A DNA stretch of 64,000 nt from Drosophila persimilis (lineage: Eukaryota > Arthropoda > Insecta > Diptera > Drosophilidae). Below are positions 45,626 through 58,584 of the stretch, piece after piece (the stretch's first letter is position 1; every line of letters starts with the position of its first letter). The position numbers and the translations under genes were made by a program. The stretch is taken from NCBI RefSeq assembly GCF_003286085.1, contig NW_020825322.1, forward strand, positions 372,001 through 436,000, given 5' to 3'. The notes below the pieces were generated by a model. The model had not been told where the DNA came from. It saw nothing but the letters and a program-made list of their open reading frames with translations, and made no database searches.

Positions 45626-48600
45626 ATGTATGCCACCCAAAGAGACGACATGAAGATCTTTGTCGCCGCAGAAGTAGCCGCCGCCGACGCTGCCACGAGC
45701 ACCGCTGCCACCGCTGGGTGCAGCGCACTGCCCGTGCAGCAGCAGCGAGAATTCCGTCCTGGCTCCAATCTGAAGTACAACGGAAAATACAACAACAAGA
45801 CATCGAATCTGCTGAGGCAGGTGACGAGCTACCACAACAGCATCACTAGCATAAATGGCCTCAACGAGGCCGCCAGCAACACTAAAAATCAACAGCATCA
45901 GCAGCAGCAGAAACCACAGATGCTCTATACGAATCACAGTCACTCGTTGGCCAGAAAGAAATATTTTGGTAGTAACAGCAATTTACAGCAGCAGCAGCAG
46001 CAGCAATCGTCCTACTACCAACAGCAGCAGCAACAGCAGCAAAATCTTAACAACAATAATTTGTTAATGAAAAATCAAAATATAATACAGCAACAAATGT
46101 CCGACTGCAAGCTGAGTGATGGCAATAATAACAATAATAGCCAGAAAACATCAAGCAAATGGCTGAACAACAACAACAAGAAACGCAGCTCTCCCTCCAC
46201 ATCCATAGAGTCGACATCGTCGTATTATCGCAGCAGTCCCGATTCCTCAACGGAGGCCTCCTCAACCACAACCACAGCGGCCACAAGTCTCTGCAGCAAT
46301 AGCTCTAGCTCTACCAGTCCCAACGAGGATGCAGAGACTGGTGAAACGGGGGAAGGGAAGCAGCTAGCAGGAGCAGCAGCAGCAGCATCAGCAGCAGGAG
46401 CTGGAGAGAGCCTGAAGGCAGCGAGACCACCCCGGCAGCAGCCATTGAGCTTCTGGAAGACCAACTATCCACAGCAGCCCACCAATCAAATGAAGAATGT
46501 GAGTAAAGCTCCTTAAACGAGAATAAATTTCACTTTCTAATTTCCGTTCTCAAGCAGCAAGTGGGAATGACTGTGGCCAGCCAGAAGGAGGCACTGGCTG
46601 TGGAACAGCAACAACAGCAGCAGCAACAGCAACAGCAGGGACTGTCCTACGACCAGAGACGCAACTCTGGGGGTGGATATCAGCAACATCAGCAAAACTA
46701 TTATCAATATTATTATCCACAGCCCAAGCAGCTGACAATAGCCTCGTTTTTGCAAAAGGAACTCCTGCCGGAAGCCAACAGCAGCAGCAACAACAACAGC
46801 AACACCAACAGCACCGACAAAAACAGCGGCAGCAACAACAGCTTTGGCAGGCATCCAGCAACAGGAGGAGGAGGAGCAGGAGCAGGGAGCGGTGGCTACC
46901 AACAGCATCGCTATAGGAATGCACAATACCTCTATCAGCATTACCAGCAGCAGGCGCAGGCGCAGCAGCAGCAGCAGCATGCCCAACAGCAGCAGCAGCA
47001 GCAGCAGCATGGGACTAGCACCCATTTTCGGCGTAAGCACAGCGACAATCATGGGAACAACAACAAGAAAATGCACTACAGTTCCGAAAGCATCGTTGGC
47101 CCTCAAAAGTCCATTGAGATATTGCCCAGTAGCAATTTCAATGCAATGCATCGACGCATTCAGGGCGGGAATGGCGGGAAGAATGGATACTACCAGCATC
47201 ACTACCATGCGGTGATCGGTGAGAGTGGGGGGGCGGCAACCACGCCGACCAGCTACGAGCATCAGAATCTGTACAATCTCACCTACGTAAATGTGGATAA
47301 GGATGCCTGCAGCGAAGGAGCAGCAGCCAAAATAGGAGGAGGAAAAGCCGCAGCAGCAGCAGCTACCACAGCTCCTGGCGGGGCCCCGACAACTGTTATC
47401 TCACCGGCCGCTGGGAAACTGTCGCTGCTGTCGAAGCCAAGCATCACCCTAACAACGGCCTCGTCACCGTCTGTACTGGGCACCACCGCACCAGTGGCCA
47501 TTCCTGTGGCCAGGAATATGTTTGTGCCCCCGCCGCCACTGCCGTTGGCCCTGCTCTCGCCGATGGATAGCAGTGGCCACAGCCATTCGCCGGGCACAAC
47601 GCCCACCAATATGATAAGCTGCGCCCAGCTGGACGAGGCCATCACAGCGGCGGCTGCCAGCGGAACGGCCACGGGCGAACAGCAGGCGGCGGCTAGCCAC
47701 AGTCCCAACTTTCCTTCAGGTGTGCCATTCCTCATCCAGCAGCAGCCGCCACCGCCACACAGCCTCAAGGGACAGCCGCCACAGCAGCTGTTCTTTCACT
47801 TTGGCGAGGCGTATGCCAATCCGGCACCTCCGCCGCCACCGCCTGCTGGAGTGTGGCCGCATCCAAGCTCCCCCTGCTACCCACCCACTGTGTCGCCCCA
47901 CAGCGTGCCTGGACACCGCTCCGTTTCGCCTACCCTGTCCTCCAACTCCTCCTCCCTCGGGAGTGAGTCCCATTGGAGTAGCAACAGCAGCCGGTGAGTC
48001 GGTCTCAAAAAACAACACGTTCTATTCCTCAAATATAAATGCATAAAAAAGGCTGAAAGCTGCAGAAGGAGGAAGGCCGTAGCTCGTAGGGTCCTTCGAG
48101 GACCTGGAGCTGGGGAGACCGCTACTCATTACAAAGGCCTGGCCGCGGGATGGTTTAGAGGATTATTTAGAGGACCATCACATTGGTTAGATCTGTCTCC
48201 GAGTTACCTCGACTGCGGTCGAGCCGCCCGATAACCCCCAAGCCTCGCTAATCAAATCGAATTTCAATCGATAGAAATGAAAAGAAAGGGGTCTTTCAAT
48301 CGCGCTTTATGCAGAATAATTTATGCGAAATAAGAAATAAGAATTAAGAACATTTTCCAAGAAAAACCAAGTATTTGGGATACTATTGCGAATCAATTTG
48401 TAGTCGAGTGAACGCTTGGTATACATTTTTAAGGCCAGAATCGATTGGCGGTACCCGATTCAGGTTATGTTAGGTTATAGTGAAAGCTCGGAAGAATTCC
48501 CATCCCTGGCTTGAAATGTCCGTGAGGAAAAAGGCCCCAAGAAGCCGCGGTCTACGATTTGCCAAAGCCGGGCAATGCCAGAACCGACTTCTCCCCTTCC

Positions 48601-50952
48601 TCGTCCCTTCAAGTTCTGCTGAAGTCACTGTGAGGGATTAAGAGTCTGCAGGCGTTTTTGTGTCAATCTACCAGGGTCCCGTGATGCCTCTGCTCTGCCG
48701 AGCGGTTTGCTGTCATCGCCTGTTGACATTTCTCCCCGATCCAAGTAGGCCCCAAAAATGCACTAGAAACAGAGAATTTTAGCACAAGCGAAAGTGAATT
48801 CTGTCTTAAAGAGTAGGCTTCGACTTGGTTATAGTTGATTCTAACGCAAACCGAGTCAGTAAAATCAGTTTTTCTTTATTCGTTGAACTGTGCGGATCGT
48901 GACTAGAAAAAAGTTTTTTTTTGCTGCTTTATAAACATAGATTTAAATTGTGTTTAATGTTTAGATTGATAGGTCCGTCGCTATCCCCGTCGCAGCGCGC
49001 TGCTGCCTCAAACGCCGGAACAGCCGTACACCACCGGGCACATATGCACGGCCACAATATGAACGTCGCTGGCGCCGCTTTTAACCCATCGCTGTCGCAT
49101 CATGTACCGACATCGCCAATATCCAGTAACCTTCCCTGGTACGAGGTCATCTTGCCGCCAGATCGCTTCCTGACACAAGCGCGCAACATGGAGCTGACCG
49201 TGCAGCCAGAGGAACTTCTTTGCAACTCCAAATTCGACAAGCTGTCGATGCAGATATGGGAGCGCTTCCTTCGAGCCCAGCAGACCACAAGAAAATTCAA
49301 GATTAAGATGCGTCTGTGGCGCTTTCTATTGCTATGGATGGCCGTGAGTACACCAGAGCACACAAACGCATTTGAAAGTACAATGTTCTACCAATTTTTT
49401 AGCCAATGTTTGCCAAGTATCGCATTTGGCTGGTGGGCTCGACCATCACTGGCTTTGGCACGGATACATCCGACATTGATATGTGCCTGCTGGGCGGGCC
49501 ACCGCATTTGCATTCGCATCATCGGCTGCACCATTATCAGCAGCACCAGCACCAGCATCAAGGGCAGAATGCCCATCCACATGCACATCACTATCAAAGC
49601 GATATGCAGAATGAGAAGCGTGCGGAGGCATTGATGATTCTGAATCTGTTCCAGTCTGTGCTCAGGAAGACAGGTAAGTAAACACCCGCAACAGCAGCGG
49701 TGGCAGCACCAGTCTCTAAGAAAGTGTGTCCTTTTGTAGTTGTCTTTCGTGATTTCAATTTGATTGAGGCGCGTGTTCCAATATTGCGCTTCAAGGATAT
49801 ACTCAATGAGATTGAAGTGGATTTGAATTTTAATAATTGCGTGGGAATCATGAACACCTATCTGTTACAACTGTATGCACAGCGTAAGTCACACCCACAA
49901 TAGATGATACACCTCTAATGGCTGTTTTGGTCCTTTAGTTGATTGGCGCACACGTCCTTTGGTTGTTGTGGTGAAGCTATGGGCCCAATATCATGACATA
50001 AACGATGCCAAACGCATGACCATTTCCAGCTATTCGCTGGTATTGATGGTCCTACACTATCTACAGAATGGCTGCACCCCCCACGTGCTGCCCTGTTTGC
50101 AGACACTATATCCGGAAAAGTTTCAGCTCGGGCAGCAGGATTGCTTCGATTTGAACCTGATCGAAACCATCGATCCGTATCCCACACAAAACCATCAGAC
50201 GCTCGGAGAGCTATTTCAAGGATTCTTCAAGTACTACAGCTGCTTTGAGTGAGTTGTGTGATCGATTTGATCGATGCTTGTTTTGAAAATATCATATGTA
50301 TTATCTGTGCTTTTTGGTTTCTTTTAGCTTTCGCAACCATGCCATTTCGGTGCGCACCGGCGGCGTTCTGCCAGTGTCTGCCTGTCGCCTGGCCAAGAGC
50401 AATAAGAATGATGCCTACCAGTGGAAGGAGCTGAATATTGAGGAGCCATTCGATCTATCGAACACGGCACGTTCTGTCTACGATTTTGCCACATTTGAGC
50501 GTGTCAAGGCCACCTTCGTGGCCTCAGCCCGTGCCGTGGAGCAGACGCTGGATATTAACTCAGTGTTTAGTCCCTTTTTCTTGGGAAATCAATTTGCAAA
50601 TCAGCCACAATATAGCCATGGCCATGCCCAGGGCCAGTCACGCGGTGCTGGAGGAGGAGGAGCTGGAGCTGGAGGATCCACCTCTGCTGCTACTGCAGCT
50701 GGCAGAAACAACCACATCAACACCAACATGTCGCCGACCTCTGGGTGGGTATATAATCGTATTGGGATGGCCTTCCGTGGCCGGCCTCTCGGCGGAGGAC
50801 GATCTGCAGCTGCAGTTCGCAACAGACACAGGAATAAAAACAAAAATATCTCGCCGATAACTGGGGGGGAACGTAACCGTAATGTGATACGTCCCGTTAA
50901 TGTTGCCAATGTTATTGTGAATGCTATACCTACACGTTATATTTTCATGTAA
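45626..50952 (+). CDS. wisp: Wispy: GLD-2 family cytoplasmic poly(A) polymerase
   Basis: Exons 45,626-46,498, 46,558-47,993, 48,965-49,343, 49,403-49,673, 49,740-49,883, 49,939-50,248 and 50,328-50,952 give 1,345 residues (D. melanogaster Wisp is similar in length). Residues 1-770 are Gln/Asn/Ser/Pro-rich and probably disordered. The nucleotidyltransferase core begins near 840. WLVGSTITGFGTDTSDIDMCL holds catalytic Asp920 and Asp922, and EVDLNF holds the third, Asp1014. The central domain follows (VVVVKLWAQYHDINDA, ISSYSLVLMVLHYLQ), then the PAP-associated FFKYYSCFDFRNHAISVR and EEPFDLSNTARSV. GLD-2 features, not Trf4, are clear. Wispy lengthens maternal mRNA tails in the oocyte for meiosis and egg activation. 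A His/Gln-rich loop interrupts the catalytic domain after the second Asp. The start could also be Met at 45,650. Confidence 0.93.
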
Positions 50953-51915
50953 TTTCTTTAAATGTGATGCATGAACAATATTCCTTATAAGATCCTTGTA
51001 AAACCAAAGCCATTCAATAGTCAATGATAGGATAGGGGGATGCCACTTGTAGGGTAGTAGATATGATACTTGTATTTATGCTGAAGAGTAGCTGCTATAA
51101 TAACAATTTAAGGAAACCCCTTTATAAGAACAGAAATTTTATAGCCACACTCCACACTGTTTTTATGTCCATCTGTAGGGTATTATACGGAACCGCAGCT
51201 TATTTTCTAACTAAAGATACAAAATATGTGATATTGCAATCGATGGCAGGGTTAAAAAGACTATATTTTTATGTTTGATGTTTGATGTTGTCTCGTCTTG
51301 TAATTAGATACCAAAGCACTCGTCCAGCAGCGAACAAACACAACATTTTTTTAACACACATAAATCTCATCTTTTTGCAGATAAAAACACTTAAAAACTC
51401 TCCATAATTGGAAAAACAACACCAACAAACAAACAAAATTCATGTATTAAAAAAAAATTTTGTAAATTATTATTCAAAGATTTTCGGGACTCCTCAAGCA
51501 ACGCAAAGCGATCTGAAAGAATTATTGCCTCTGTGTTTCCCGCATATCCTTTGAATTTTAATCGCTCATATTTCGTTAAATGTTATTCTCACCACCCCTT
51601 TCATTATTTATACTGTTATACACAAAAATGTTAATGCAAATAATTCCAATTCAAATTATTGTAAACACACCACCACGTGGAGCCATAGTCCCGCTCCGAT
51701 GGCATGTCTTACTCTTTTTAAATGTCATCCGAAACTGTTCCAATCCAAATAAACACAAAAACACCGAACGAAGTCTTGATTATTGGAATTACAGAGGGAA
51801 GAAAGAGGAGGCCCAGTACGTAGCCTTCAAAGGCATACAGTCCAAAAGGAACACCTGATCGGAAGGGTCCTGTAGAGGCCATGCAGAATGTTCTCTTAAT
51901 GGCTATGTGGCAATA
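50953..51915. other. wisp 3' UTR and intergenic DNA
   Basis: AT-rich, with TTTTTAA and poly-A stretches that fit a long 3' UTR of a maternally regulated mRNA. Three AATAAA-like hexamers occur (e.g. about 51,748). No coding region is seen. Confidence 0.45.
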
Positions 51916-52245
51916 AATGGGTTTTTTATTTCCAAAATCTACAGAAAAACCTATCATACTGGGCGGTCCACTGCAACCGCTGATCCTTTTTCGTAGTTTT
52001 ATCTACAGAAAGGTTGAATCCCTAAAAGGTTGTACATCTCGACTGTGAATCTTATACTCATTTTGAACACAAACCTACCACCGATCGCCGAGAGCACGCT
52101 TCTTGAAGCGTGGATATGCAACGACTCCACCATCAAGTGGCCCAAGCGACACTCGCAGAAGGCTGTTATGCGCGGATCCACCAGGCAGGAACGCAGACAT
52201 CCTGCGACCGAGGGGCGAAAGTGCAGGAAAGATGTATGATATTCG
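51916..52245 (+). pseudogene. Decayed coding island, unknown origin
   Basis: A frame starting at the ATG near 51,916 reads MGFLFPKSTEKPIILGGPLQ, then PLILFRSFIYRKVESLKG, and stops. A neighbouring frame takes over with no gap at about 52,028: VNLILILNTNLPPIAESTLL, then EAWICNDSTIKWPKRHSQKA, ending ATEGRKCRKDV. GC-rich, synonymous-looking codons stand out from the AT-rich flanks, and the frame shift between the two parts suggests a broken gene or mobile-element remnant. No family is recognised. The minus strand is also open over part of it, so strand is not certain. Confidence 0.35.
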
Positions 52246-54092
52246 AGGAAAATGAAATCCGGCTCCTTTGCTGACTTCAGTTGCAGGTTTCTTGAGGAGG
52301 AGTCGCCATGTTGAACTTTCCTCTAAAACCGAACAATGTAGAGCTATTGAAAGTACCTCTCTTTTTTTCAGAGATCAAACCCAACCAAATCCAATAGAAA
52401 TAGCACACAGTCGTTTTTGGTTTTGTCGCAAATAAAAATTGTAATTATTTATTGAAATGTTTCTTTTTGCCCGCCGAAAACAACAATAAAATGCATTATT
52501 GAAATACAACCATTTTATTGTGTGCTTTCTTCTGGGTCCGTTACATATTTGTTTTTCTGTTTTCAATTTTCTTGTTTTTTTTTTTGTTGGGGGGTGGAAC
52601 GAATCAACTTCACCTGCTCTTTTTTTATGTAGTAGAAAAAATATACCATCATCCATTCATCTATATCGTTTTAAAAACAACAATCGCATCGCACAACAGG
52701 GGTTTTGCATATTTCGTTTCGTGCAAAAACTCTGTAGTCTCTGTGTCCTCCACTCCATCCAGATCCGATTTGGTCGCTCGGTCCGGTCCGGTCCACACCT
52801 GTCTTTGTTCCGTTCCTGATCCTGCGGCGCTTTGTGTGGGTTGATTCGGTTCGGGTGTTTTGTGGGGTTGGTTGGGGAGGGGGGGCGGGGGGGTGGGGTG
52901 TTGTTGGAAGATCACACACGCTTATCCTATAGATAATCATCATCATTTCCGTCTGTACCGTTTGACGTCGGATGTGTTTTCGTTTTTTGTTTTATTTATT
53001 TTTTGGCAGCCTATGATTTTGTTTTTGGGGCCGCCAGCGTTCCCATGTGATTGAAAATTTTGCTTAACCATCGACTATCTAGGTATTTCCTGATTTGTTA
53101 TTGCTTTTTGTTTGTTTGTTTGAAATTGTTTTTAGTTTTTTCTTTCTTTAGTTTCTTCTTTTCTATAAAAAGTATCTTTCTGTGTGGGTGTGGGGGGGTG
53201 TGTCTGTGTGTGTGTGTGTCTGGGGCAACGAATGCATACAGAATTCAAAGATCTACAAAGTGTGTACAACAGAAAGGCTTGAATGGTTTTTGTGAGTGTA
53301 AGTTTTTTGGGATAGAAGGGGAGCTGAAGAAGAATTGTACTGAAGGTGAGCCGCAACAAAAAACTCGTGTTGCAATTCGTGTCCTTAAGGCGGGTTTTCG
53401 GGGGCTCCACGCAAAGAGTCCGCCGTGGAGCAGTTTTGTGTATAAAAACGAAAAACCCTGCCATTCGACAGGGCATCGGCAACATCATCAACATCCATTA
53501 TCATCCATTTTTGTGTACGCAAGTGTACCGGGGGGGTGTTGGCGGGCGTGTGGGTGGGCAAGGTCCTCTGTATGGCCCACATTTGTGTGTTTGTGGCCTG
53601 CCCCCATCTGCTTTTCGGGCGCGTTTTGTCGTTAACGTCGCCGCCAGTGTCTGCTGCAGCAGTTTCTCAGATCCGGTCCGTCTCCGTGGCAATACTCCCC
53701 ATATTATTGGAGCGCTGCGGCGGCCGCTGTGTCTGCTTTCCTCTCTGTTTGTCTGCTTTCCCCCAAATTCGGTGTCTCACTTCTATGGTGTGTGTGTGTG
53801 TGTGTGTGTGGTGTCGTCCGTCTCTTGGCTTTTCCACTCTGAATCATGGTGTGCCCAAAAGATGTTCTAAGTATCCGGTTTGTCGTTTTCTTCTCCTGTT
53901 TTTCTCTCCTGCTTTTGCGCTTTCTGCTGCCTGCAGCTGCTGCCTTTTGCTCCTGCTCCTGCATTTGATTGATGTCGTCCAAAAAACTGAGTGTTTTTGT
54001 TCTTTCTGTTCTTGTTGTTTCGTGTGTGTTTTTCCCTGGTAATTTCTGGTATTCATTCGTCTGTGGGTCTTGTTGCTCCTCTTGCCGGATTC
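52246..54092. other. Probable Upf1 3' UTR, low-complexity
   Basis: T/G-rich on the + strand (A/C-rich in the Upf1 sense), with TG runs at 53,206-53,220 and 53,787-53,810 and a GGGGTGGGG patch at 52,870-52,900. TTTATT (minus AATAAA) at about 52,447 and other spots could end the transcript. The several open frames are compositional. No separate gene is seen. Confidence 0.45.
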
Positions 54093-57000
54093 TCAATAAG
54101 GCTGCGAGAACTGATTCAAACTGCGTTCGCCCGACTGCAACAAAACGAAGAAAACTGTACCTCTCTTCCTTAATCAATCAATCAATCACATACCACACTG
54201 AAGGACACATCTTGGGAGAGCAATCCATCCATTTGGGAGATCTGCCCATAATCCTGTGACATCTCTGGCTGCTGTGACAGCGTATAGCCACCGGGCTGGG
54301 TCATCTGCAGGGACATCGATGCCGGCTGCTGGCTGAAGGGTGTCCCAGTGCTGACGGACTGTGCCAGATCCGCTCCACGGTTCTTTGGGAACTTCTTCTT
54401 GCTGCCCCCGCCGCCCAAGTGGTTGCTGCTGCTGGCTGAACCGTTGCCAACGTTGGGCCCAGGATTGGGTCCATTGCCGGGGCCCCCAGTCATGGCGAAA
54501 TTACCTCCCGTCGACGATGGGGGCGGCGGCAGGCCACGGTTCTGCTTGGCCGCCGATATGGCCTGCTGATGCTGATTGTAGAACCGCGGCGGCAGATTGC
54601 TCATGTTCATGAACATGCCCACTGGCACGGGCATGTTGTTGAGGGCGGCCGCTCCATGCTCGTTCGATATATAGCTAATCGAATCGTGTTGCATGAGAGG
54701 CTGCTGGGCGTTGGTCCAATTGTTGCCGGTTCCGGCACCTCCGCTACCCGCAGAGATGCTGTTTGAAGCGTTTCCATAGTTGTTGTTGCCATTCCCTCCT
54801 CCTCCGTTGCCATTGCCGCCGGCTCCTCCTCCGCCTAGGGCTGGCGCCATGGAACCAGCACTGCCGATGCTGCTGGGAGCCCCATACCCCAGGGGGGAGC
54901 TATGATAGGGACTCCCGAAATGGCCACCGTTCTGATGCTGATGCCCCTGATTGGAGGCGGAGGCGATGGGACGGCTCTGATTGTAGGAGCCGCTGCGATC
55001 GTAGACAGACCCAGGGACCATCACCTCCTTGGCATCGGCCACCATTGTGGACATAAAATGGGCGCCCATGTTCATGGTATTCACGAGCTTCTTGGGCTTC
55101 TGGAAGTGGATGAGGGACTCCTTGAGGTTGTTCAGTGAGCCCTCGACCAGCACCTTGCGATCCTTGTAAAAGTTGAGCAGATGATTCCACAGCTGTTGCT
55201 TGGCCAGGACCTTGGGATTACCGACAATGATGATGCCGTACTTGGCACGGGTCAGGGCCACATTCAGGCGTCGCGGATCGTTAAGGAATCCAATGCCCTG
55301 ACGCTCATTGGATCGCACACACGACATAATGATGATGTCCTTCTCGCGCCCCTGGAACGCATCCACGCTGGCAATCTCAATCTCCTGGTAGAGGCGCGAG
55401 TGAAGGCTGCCCTGATACTGCATGTACTGCACCAGATACGCCCGCTGTCCCTCGTAGGGGGTGATGATGCCGATCTGTTCGGGCTTGACGCCCGCCTTCA
55501 GGAAGCGCGTCGTAATCTTCTCCACATTGGCCGCCTCGGTGCGATTGAGAAACGATGTGCCCGAGCCGGCAATCTCCTCTTGTCCCTGGGTGACGAGGAA
55601 AAACATTGGCCTCTCCGGTTGCGGCCAGGGAAAGTCCAGCTTGAGGCGTCGATCCTCGGCGCACACGCCATTCTGCAGCGATCCCTCGTAGAAGAAGTTC
55701 GAGGGAAACTGCGACAGCTCTGGGTGCATGCGATATTGCACTTCGAGGCGAAACGGTCGTATGCCCAGCACCACCAGACGTTCGAACAAACTCTGCGAAA
55801 GGCCAGCGCGAGCGGCCTTCTTGCACATGACCACCGGCCCCAGTTGGCAGTGATCGCCGACTAGAATCAGTTGCTTGGCTCCCAGAACCACGGGCACCAT
55901 GCACTCGGGCTCTGTGGACTGCATGGATTCGTCAATCAAAATGGAAGTAAATTTGATGCGCGACAAGCGGCCATCGCCGGCGCCCACGCAGGTGCAGCAG
56001 ATGACGTCGGCGGCCTCCAGCAGTTGGTTTTCGGTGCCGCGCTTCAAATTACGGTAGCGCTTCTCATCCGCGGAGCTCAGCTCTCCAGTTTCGTCTTTGA
56101 GCTGCTGCAGTTTCTTCAGCTCCGTGTTGGTCTCCATGCTGCGGATCTGATTGTGCAGCGCCAGAAAGCTGACCGGACTGTCGATGGCCTCGCGGCTCTT
56201 GGCACAGACGCGTACCACCTTGAGATTGGTGCGATGGATCTTCTCTGTAAGCTGATCGACGGCCGTGTTGCTGGGCGCACACACGAGGACAGTGCCGCCG
56301 TGCTGCTTCACCAGCTGGTACACAATGGTGGCAGAGGTGACGGTCTTGCCAGTGCCAGGGGGACCTTGGATAAGGCTCAAGGGTCGCTGCAGGGCATGCT
56401 TCACGGCGTACACCTGACTGCGATTTAGGTCCGGCAAGTTGGGGGCGCTGAACAGCTTCGGCTGGGCGCCGCGGAAGAGCACATCATCGTTGGCATCGGG
56501 TCGGCCATGGCCCAGCAGGCGCGAGTAAATAAAATTCGACACTGATTGGCGGTCCATCGCAAAGGTGCGGAGGGCGCGCGTCATGCGGTCAAAGGAGGTG
56601 CACTTCCAGATAAAGTCCACCGAAAAGTTGCTGGAACACTTGACCGGGGCATTGGTGGATGACTTCAGCTCCAGGCCGATGTCGTCACCAAAATTGTCAG
56701 GCACTTTAATCACATGTCCGATCTCGTTCCACGGACTGTACATCTCGCCCACGTACCGGAGACGCAGCTCGTCGCCGTGCATCAGCTTCATGTCCGAGTC
56801 CGTTTTGGCCAGGGTGAAGTAGGCGATGGTCTTCTTGTTGAGGCCCACATCCCAGCGCACTTCGATGTTCTCCTGGGTGGCCGACTCCTTCAGCTTCTTG
56901 TCGTAGTCGGCCTCAAGGCGCACCAACGGCCCGAATGTCTTCTCGTACTGGTAGCCGTCCTCGTAGCGCAGCAGCACCTGGGAGGGCTCCGAGTCAATGC

Positions 57001-57759
57001 CAGGCTTCTCCAGATCCTGGAACGTGGCGTCGATGTTGTCCTTCCAGAGCTCCTCCAGCTTGTTGATCTGCGCAGCGGAAATTTGACGTGCGCGCAACTG
57101 GCCCTGCTCACTGGGCTGCTTCACCAGCCAGGGCAGAAAGCAGCGATCAGCTATCAGCGGCTTCCACTGGTCCTGATCCCAGTTCATGTCCTTCAGCGAG
57201 TTCTGGGCCGCACATGGCTGGCGGCAGAGAAGAACCACCACAGAGTCGGCCTTGGCCGGAATGAAGCCCAGGACAAAGACATTGCGGACGCCGCACGAGT
57301 AGCACTCGAGCACGGTCTCGCCCAGGGGCCCGTCGGCATGGAGCGTCACCTCACGATGCTTGGCGCGCACCAGATGATTGATGATGTGGGAGCCGGAGGT
57401 GCTGCCACGGCCGTTGCAGAACCACTTCTTGCAGTTGTTGCACATGACCACAGTGGACGGATCATGGATGCCACAGTACTTGCAGGCATGCGGCGGCAGC
57501 TCCTTCACAAACGAACCGCCATGCTCGTCGTCCTCCTCCTCGAACTGCAAGTCCCCGAGATCGTTCGTGATGCTGGCCAAACGTGGATGCATCTCTCCAA
57601 CCGAGCGACGGCGCTGTATAAAGTATATATTGTGCGTGAAAGTGTTAAATATGAAAGATATATGTATAAATTGCAGACATATGTATGTATATATGTATGG
57701 AAGTGTATTAAATGTTAGTCAAAGGCCAGAGCCAGCTTTGTGACAGCTGCTGTTGCTGC

Positions 57760-57795
<36 letters not shown>

Positions 57796-57984
57796 ATACA
57801 CATGCGAGACACTCACAGTTATCTCCAACAGCTCGCCCTGGGTCTGGCTCTGTGAGTTCGAGGGCATGGTGAAGTCACGGTAGTCGTACTGGGTCGGCTG
57901 CGTGTCGGCACCAGGCAGCAACTCGTTGTCGTCCATATCCAGGAACGACAGCGCCGAGCTGGGCGCATACGTGTCCACGCTCAT
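54093..57984 (-). CDS. Upf1: Upf1: RNA helicase of nonsense-mediated decay
   Basis: Three minus-strand exons: 57,817-57,984 (56 codons), 54,194-57,613 (1,140 codons) and 54,093-54,134 (13 codons plus stop), for 1,209 residues. The start [20 protein letters not shown] matches the human N-terminus. The CH domain (about residues 98-255) keeps its zinc Cys/His residues ([32 protein letters not shown]). The helicase has GPPGTGKT (motif I), [10 protein letters not shown] (II), [11 protein letters not shown] (III), [10 protein letters not shown] (IV), [10 protein letters not shown] (V) and [11 protein letters not shown] (VI). The C-terminal tail is Gln/Asn/Gly-rich with SQ clusters, the sites phosphorylated by Smg1 in this family. 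The last exon encodes [13 protein letters not shown], matching the conserved GER..SQ ending. Reading past the 54,194 donor adds only CysAsp before a stop. Confidence 0.97.
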
Positions 57985-57989
57985 GACGC

Positions 57990-57999
57990 GGTCACAGTG
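57990..57999 (-). promoter_or_regulatory. Motif-1-like site at the Upf1 start
   Basis: GGTCACAGTG, one change from the motif-1 core, lies 6 bp upstream of the Upf1 ATG codon on the genome. It would place transcription start very close to the coding start if used. The TG-rich/CA-poor DNA out to about 58,370 offers alternatives. Confidence 0.35.
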
Positions 58000-58584
58000 G
58001 CTGCTGTTCTGTGCAAAATTGTAATTGTGGCGGCGGACACGGTGTTTTCGCCGTGTTTCTGCTTCTGCTTACGCTTCTTCTTCTTGTTCTTCTTACCCTC
58101 GCACGCACCGACGACAACGACGACGGGGCCACTCGGTAGGGGCTTGCGCGCTGCTTCCGTGTGGAGTGTGGGTTTTTTGTTTTGTTGGCAGTTTTTTTTT
58201 TTTTGCTGCCCACGCGCTGTGGGAAAACCGAAAAACAAAAAAACAAAAAAAAACAAAAAGAGGGAATTGAGCGGAAAGATTTCAAGGTGATGGACCAAAA
58301 GGATTTTGCGCGTGAAATAATGCTTGCTCTATTGTCGCGGCGCGTTCAGCGTTCAGCATGCAACACGCCAGAGCCTCTATAAAAGAAGTAAATCAATGCG
58401 TTTGTGTTTGCACAATTTCTAAACTTTTTTGTTTCCGAAACGAAAGCGAACAAGTTACGTACGTAATGAAAATAAAATGAAACTATTTCCCAGTTCCCAG
58501 CTATAAATTAAAATAAATATGTCAGTTATTTATTTATTTCCGCATGCTGAGTGCAGCCAGCTAGGGATTTTTGGATAAGAATAC

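Noticed and set aside
46537..47262. 241-codon minus ORF rich in Leu/Val/Cys
   Set aside because: Antisense of wisp CAG repeats.
48965..50952. Assigning the poly(A) polymerase to Trf4-1
   Set aside because: Sequence around the active site and the PAP-associated domain matches GLD-2, and the neighbouring sicily gene fits wispy.
56714..57718. 334-codon plus-strand ORF over Upf1
   Set aside because: Antisense of the Upf1 CH and 1B regions; no recognisable protein and the Upf1 frame is certain.
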